Positions 61,428 through 64,000 of a stretch of DNA of 64,000 bases are shown here, piece after piece. The notes under the pieces were generated by a model. The model was not told the DNA's origin. It made no database searches and saw only the letters and a program-made list of their open reading frames with translations. The stretch covers positions 1-64,000 of the forward strand of contig NZ_KQ948870.1 of the NCBI RefSeq assembly GCF_001514215.1. Reading direction: 5' to 3'. Both the position numbers and the translations under genes were made by a program. Origin of the DNA: Streptomyces bungoensis (GTDB taxonomy: Bacteria > Actinomycetota > Actinomycetes > Streptomycetales > Streptomycetaceae). Within the stretch, counting starts at the first letter, position 1, and each line of letters opens with the position of its first letter.

Positions 61428-63884
61428 ATGGCCCGCCGCAGCACGAAGACCCCGCCTCCCGACGACCCGTACGAGGAGAGAATCCTCGACATCGACGTCG
61501 TGGACGAGATGCGTGGCTCCTACCTCGAGTACGCGTACTCGGTCATCTACTCGCGCGCCCTGCCGGACGCCCGCGACGGCCTGAAGCCGGTGCACCGCCG
61601 GATCGTCTACCAGATGAACGAGATGGGCCTGCGCCCCGACCGCGGCTACGTCAAGTGCGCCCGCGTCGTCGGCGAGGTCATGGGCAAGCTGCACCCGCAC
61701 GGCGACGCGTCGATCTACGACGCGCTGGTGCGCATGGCGCAGCCCTTCTCCATGCGCGTGCCGCTGGTCGACGGCCACGGCAACTTCGGCTCGCTGGGCA
61801 ACGACGACCCGCCGGCCGCCATGCGGTACACCGAGTGCCGGATGGCCGAGGCGACGAGCCTGATGACCGAGTCCATCGACGAGGACACGGTCGACTTCGC
61901 GCCCAACTACGACGGCCAGGAGCAGGAGCCGGTGGCGCTGCCCGCCGCCTTCCCGAACCTGCTGGTGAACGGCTCCTCGGGCATCGCGGTCGGCATGGCG
62001 ACGAACATGCCGCCGCACAACCTGCGCGAGGTCGTCACCGCCGCCCGCCACCTGATCCGGTACCCGAACGCGGACCTGGACGCGCTGATGAAGCACGTCC
62101 CGGGACCCGACCTGCCCACCGGCGGCCGGATCGTCGGCCTGGACGGCATCCGGGACGCGTACGCGACGGGCCGCGGCACGTTCAAGATGCGCGCCACGGT
62201 CACGATCGAGACGGTGACCGCACGCCGCAAGGGCCTCGTCGTCACCGAACTGCCGTTCACGGTCGGTCCGGAGAAGGTGATCGCCAAGATCAAGGACCTG
62301 GTCAACGGCAAGAAGGTCCAGGGCATCGCCGACGTCAAGGACCTCACCGACCGCGAGCACGGCCTGCGCCTGGTCATCGAGATCAAGAACGGCTTCGTGC
62401 CGGAGGCGATCCTGGAGCAGCTGTACAAGCTGACGCCCATGGAGGAGTCCTTCGGCATCAACAACGTGGCCCTGGTCGACGGCCAGCCGCTCACCCTCGG
62501 CCTGAAGGAGCTGCTGGAGGTCTACCTCGACCACCGCTTCGAGGTGGTCCGGCGCCGCAGCGAGTACCGCCGCGGCAGGAGGCGGGACCGGCTGCACCTG
62601 GTGGAGGGCCTGCTCACCGCGCTGGTCGACATCGACGAGGTCATCCGGCTGATCCGGTCCAGCGAGAACTCCGCGCAGGCCAAGGAGCGCCTGATGCGGC
62701 GGTTCTCGCTGAGCGAGGTCCAGACGCAGTACATCCTCGACACGCCGCTGCGCCGGCTCACGAAGTACGACCGCATCGAGCTGGAGGCGGAGAAGGACAA
62801 GCTCACCGCGGAGATCGCGGAGCTGACCCGGATCCTGGAGTCCGACGCGGAGCTGCGCAAGCTGGTCTCGGCCGAACTGGCCGCGGTGGCCAAGAAGTTC
62901 GGCACCGACCGGCGCACGGTCCTGCTGGAGTCCGCGGGCGCCCCGGTGGCCGCCGTGCCGCTGCAGGTGGCCGACGACCCGTGCCGGGTGATGCTGTCCT
63001 CGACGGGTCTGCTGGCCCGTACGGCGACCGACGAGCCGTTCGCCGAGGAGGCGGGCGCCAAGCGCGTCAAGCACGACGTGATCGTCTCGGCGGTCCCGGC
63101 GACCGCGCGGGGCGTGATCGGCGCGGTGACCTCGGCCGGCCGGCTGCTGCGGATCAACGTGGTCGACCTGCCGCAGCTGCCCGAGTCGGCCTCGGCGAAC
63201 CTCTCCGGAGGAGCTCCGCTGGCGGAGTTCGTCTCCCTGGAGGACGACGAGACGGTGGTGTGCCTGAGCACGCTGGACGAGTCGTCGCCCGGCCTGGCGC
63301 TCGGCACCGAGCAGGGCATCGTCAAGCGCGTGGTGCCCGACTACCCGTCCAACAAGGAGGAGTTGGAGGTCATCACCCTCAAGGAGGGCGACCGGATCGT
63401 CGGCGCGGTGGAGCTGCGCACCGGCGAGGAGGACCTGGTGTTCATCACGGACGACGCGCAGCTGCTGCGTTTCCAGGCCTCCGCGGTGCGCCCGCAGGGC
63501 CGTCCGGCGGGCGGTGTGGCGGGCATCAAGCTCGGCGAGGGTGCGAAGGTCATCTCCTTCACGGCGGTCGACCCGGCCGTCGACGCGGTGGTCTTCACGG
63601 TGGCCGGCTCGCGCGGCACGCTGGACGACTCCGTGCAGACCACGGCCAAGCTGACCCCGTTCGACCAGTACCCGCGCAAGGGCCGGGCCACCGGCGGGGT
63701 GCGCTGCCAGCGGTTCCTGAAGGGCGAGGACTGCCTGTCGCTGGGCTGGGCGGGCCCCGTGCCGGCCCGGGCGGCGCAGAAGAACGGCACCCCGGTGCAG
63801 CTGCCGGAGCTCGACCCGCGCCGCGACGGCTCGGGCACCTCGCTGCCGAAGACGGTGGCCGTGGTCGCGGGACCGGTGCTCTAG
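61428..63884 (+). CDS. parC: DNA topoisomerase IV subunit A
   Basis: This 818-residue GyrA/ParC-family protein has an N-terminal winged-helix/tower region with catalytic Tyr in AAMRYTECRM, the quinolone-region HPHGDASIYDALVRM, a coiled-coil domain and a C-terminal beta-pinwheel of degenerate repeats (about 510-800). The pinwheel lacks a clear GyrA-box (QRRGGKG), which fits ParC rather than GyrA, and gyrA normally lies beside gyrB near oriC. ATG 61428 has AAGGAG about ten bases upstream. Confidence 0.92.
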   Translation: MARRSTKTPPPDDPYEERILDIDVVDEMRGSYLEYAYSVIYSRALPDARDGLKPVHRRIVYQMNEMGLRPDRGYVKCARVVGEVMGKLHPHGDASIYDALVRMAQPFSMRVPLVDGHGNFGSLGNDDPPAAMRYTECRMAEATSLMTESIDEDTVDFAPNYDGQEQEPVALPAAFPNLLVNGSSGIAVGMATNMPPHNLREVVTAARHLIRYPNADLDALMKHVPGPDLPTGGRIVGLDGIRDAYATGRGTFKMRATVTIETVTARRKGLVVTELPFTVGPEKVIAKIKDLVNGKKVQGIADVKDLTDREHGLRLVIEIKNGFVPEAILEQLYKLTPMEESFGINNVALVDGQPLTLGLKELLEVYLDHRFEVVRRRSEYRRGRRRDRLHLVEGLLTALVDIDEVIRLIRSSENSAQAKERLMRRFSLSEVQTQYILDTPLRRLTKYDRIELEAEKDKLTAEIAELTRILESDAELRKLVSAELAAVAKKFGTDRRTVLLESAGAPVAAVPLQVADDPCRVMLSSTGLLARTATDEPFAEEAGAKRVKHDVIVSAVPATARGVIGAVTSAGRLLRINVVDLPQLPESASANLSGGAPLAEFVSLEDDETVVCLSTLDESSPGLALGTEQGIVKRVVPDYPSNKEELEVITLKEGDRIVGAVELRTGEEDLVFITDDAQLLRFQASAVRPQGRPAGGVAGIKLGEGAKVISFTAVDPAVDAVVFTVAGSRGTLDDSVQTTAKLTPFDQYPRKGRATGGVRCQRFLKGEDCLSLGWAGPVPARAAQKNGTPVQLPELDPRRDGSGTSLPKTVAVVAGPVL

Positions 63885-64000
63885 GGCTCGTACGCCTCGG
63901 GTCCGTAGGTCCCGGGCTCGTCCTCGGTGCCCTGGACGTAGCGCAGGACGCCCCACATGCCGTGCTCGTCGGCGTGCGGGGCGTCGTTCCCGCACGCCTG
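63881..64000 (-). CDS. C-terminal end of an unrecognised minus-strand gene (partial)
   Basis: The last 39 codons of a gene that enters from the right edge, ending in GTYGPEAYEP and overlapping the parC stop by 3-4 bases. Third positions are almost all G/C, which supports coding. The tail contains MWGVLRYVQGTEDEPG, but I cannot name the family from this fragment. Confidence 0.6.
   Translation of the reverse strand, partial: QACGNDAPHADEHGMWGVLRYVQGTEDEPGTYGPEAYEP

Noticed and set aside
61314..63995. Long minus-strand open frame opposite parC
   Set aside because: Antisense shadow of topoisomerase IV subunit A; low-complexity Gly/Arg/Asp-rich product without domains.

Overview
The window is very GC-rich with strong G/C bias at codon third positions. 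It carries cutRS, sepH, DUF4193, DUF3710, DUF5998 and actinobacterial coproporphyrin ferrochelatase. Together these point to a Streptomyces chromosome. I see no rRNA, tRNA, CRISPR array, insertion sequence or phage gene. The window has two halves: a polyketide biosynthetic cluster (1 to about 23.5 kb, cut off on the left) and a conserved core block (about 23.8 to 64 kb).

Cluster (1-23489). A modular type I polyketide synthase gene enters from the left edge, read on the minus strand. It begins with a KSQ-AT(malonyl)-ACP loading module, followed by a second KS. Next come a SARP activator, a ketoreductase-like SDR, a NarL/LuxR response regulator, a methyltransferase, a discrete ACP, a DpsC-like KSIII homologue with Ser in place of Cys, a type II KS-alpha/chain-length-factor pair, two P450s, a class A flavin hydroxylase, a DrrAB-like exporter with its TetR regulator, an O-methyltransferase, a di-domain aromatase/cyclase, a tandem TcmI-type cyclase, a Clp_N/HTH protein and a FabG-like reductase. 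This gene set implies an aromatic type II polyketide. It is probably primed or decorated by a type I product, with the DpsC-like enzyme as the likely acyl-transfer link (inference). Three intergenic regions carry triple TCGA heptamers in exact 11-bp steps, the arrangement bound by SARP activators, so the SARP probably switches on the ACP/KSIII, P450/KS and cyclase units.

Core block, left part (23.8-34.5 kb). It holds an RNA m5U methyltransferase, a KimA-like APC potassium permease, a small membrane protein, two TrkA/KTN proteins, DUF3159 and OB-fold genes, kdpDE without kdpFABC, and a LolD-type ABC ATPase. The theme is potassium handling.

Core block, middle (35-48 kb). It holds DUF3710-dut-thioesterase, DUF3093, an EcsC-like protein, DUF4193, cutRS (redox-sensing two-component system), a 57-residue protein, inositol monophosphatase, ferrochelatase, an MFS permease overlapping a sugar-lactone oxidase, and the cell-division gene sepH.

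Core block, right part (48-64 kb). It holds a sulfurtransferase, a VOC protein, thymidine kinase, a phosphodiesterase family protein, DUF5998, a GNAT/acyl-CoA synthetase fusion, HPr, a GntR regulator, an M23 peptidase behind a c-di-AMP (ydaO) riboswitch, an M16 peptidase pair and topoisomerase IV subunit A. The window ends in the last codons of an unrecognised minus-strand gene. From memory (not checked here), this gene order matches S. coelicolor from about SCO5836 (parC-like) to SCO5876. There the adjoining locus holds the red (prodiginine) cluster, so the polyketide cluster seems to occupy an equivalent insertion site.
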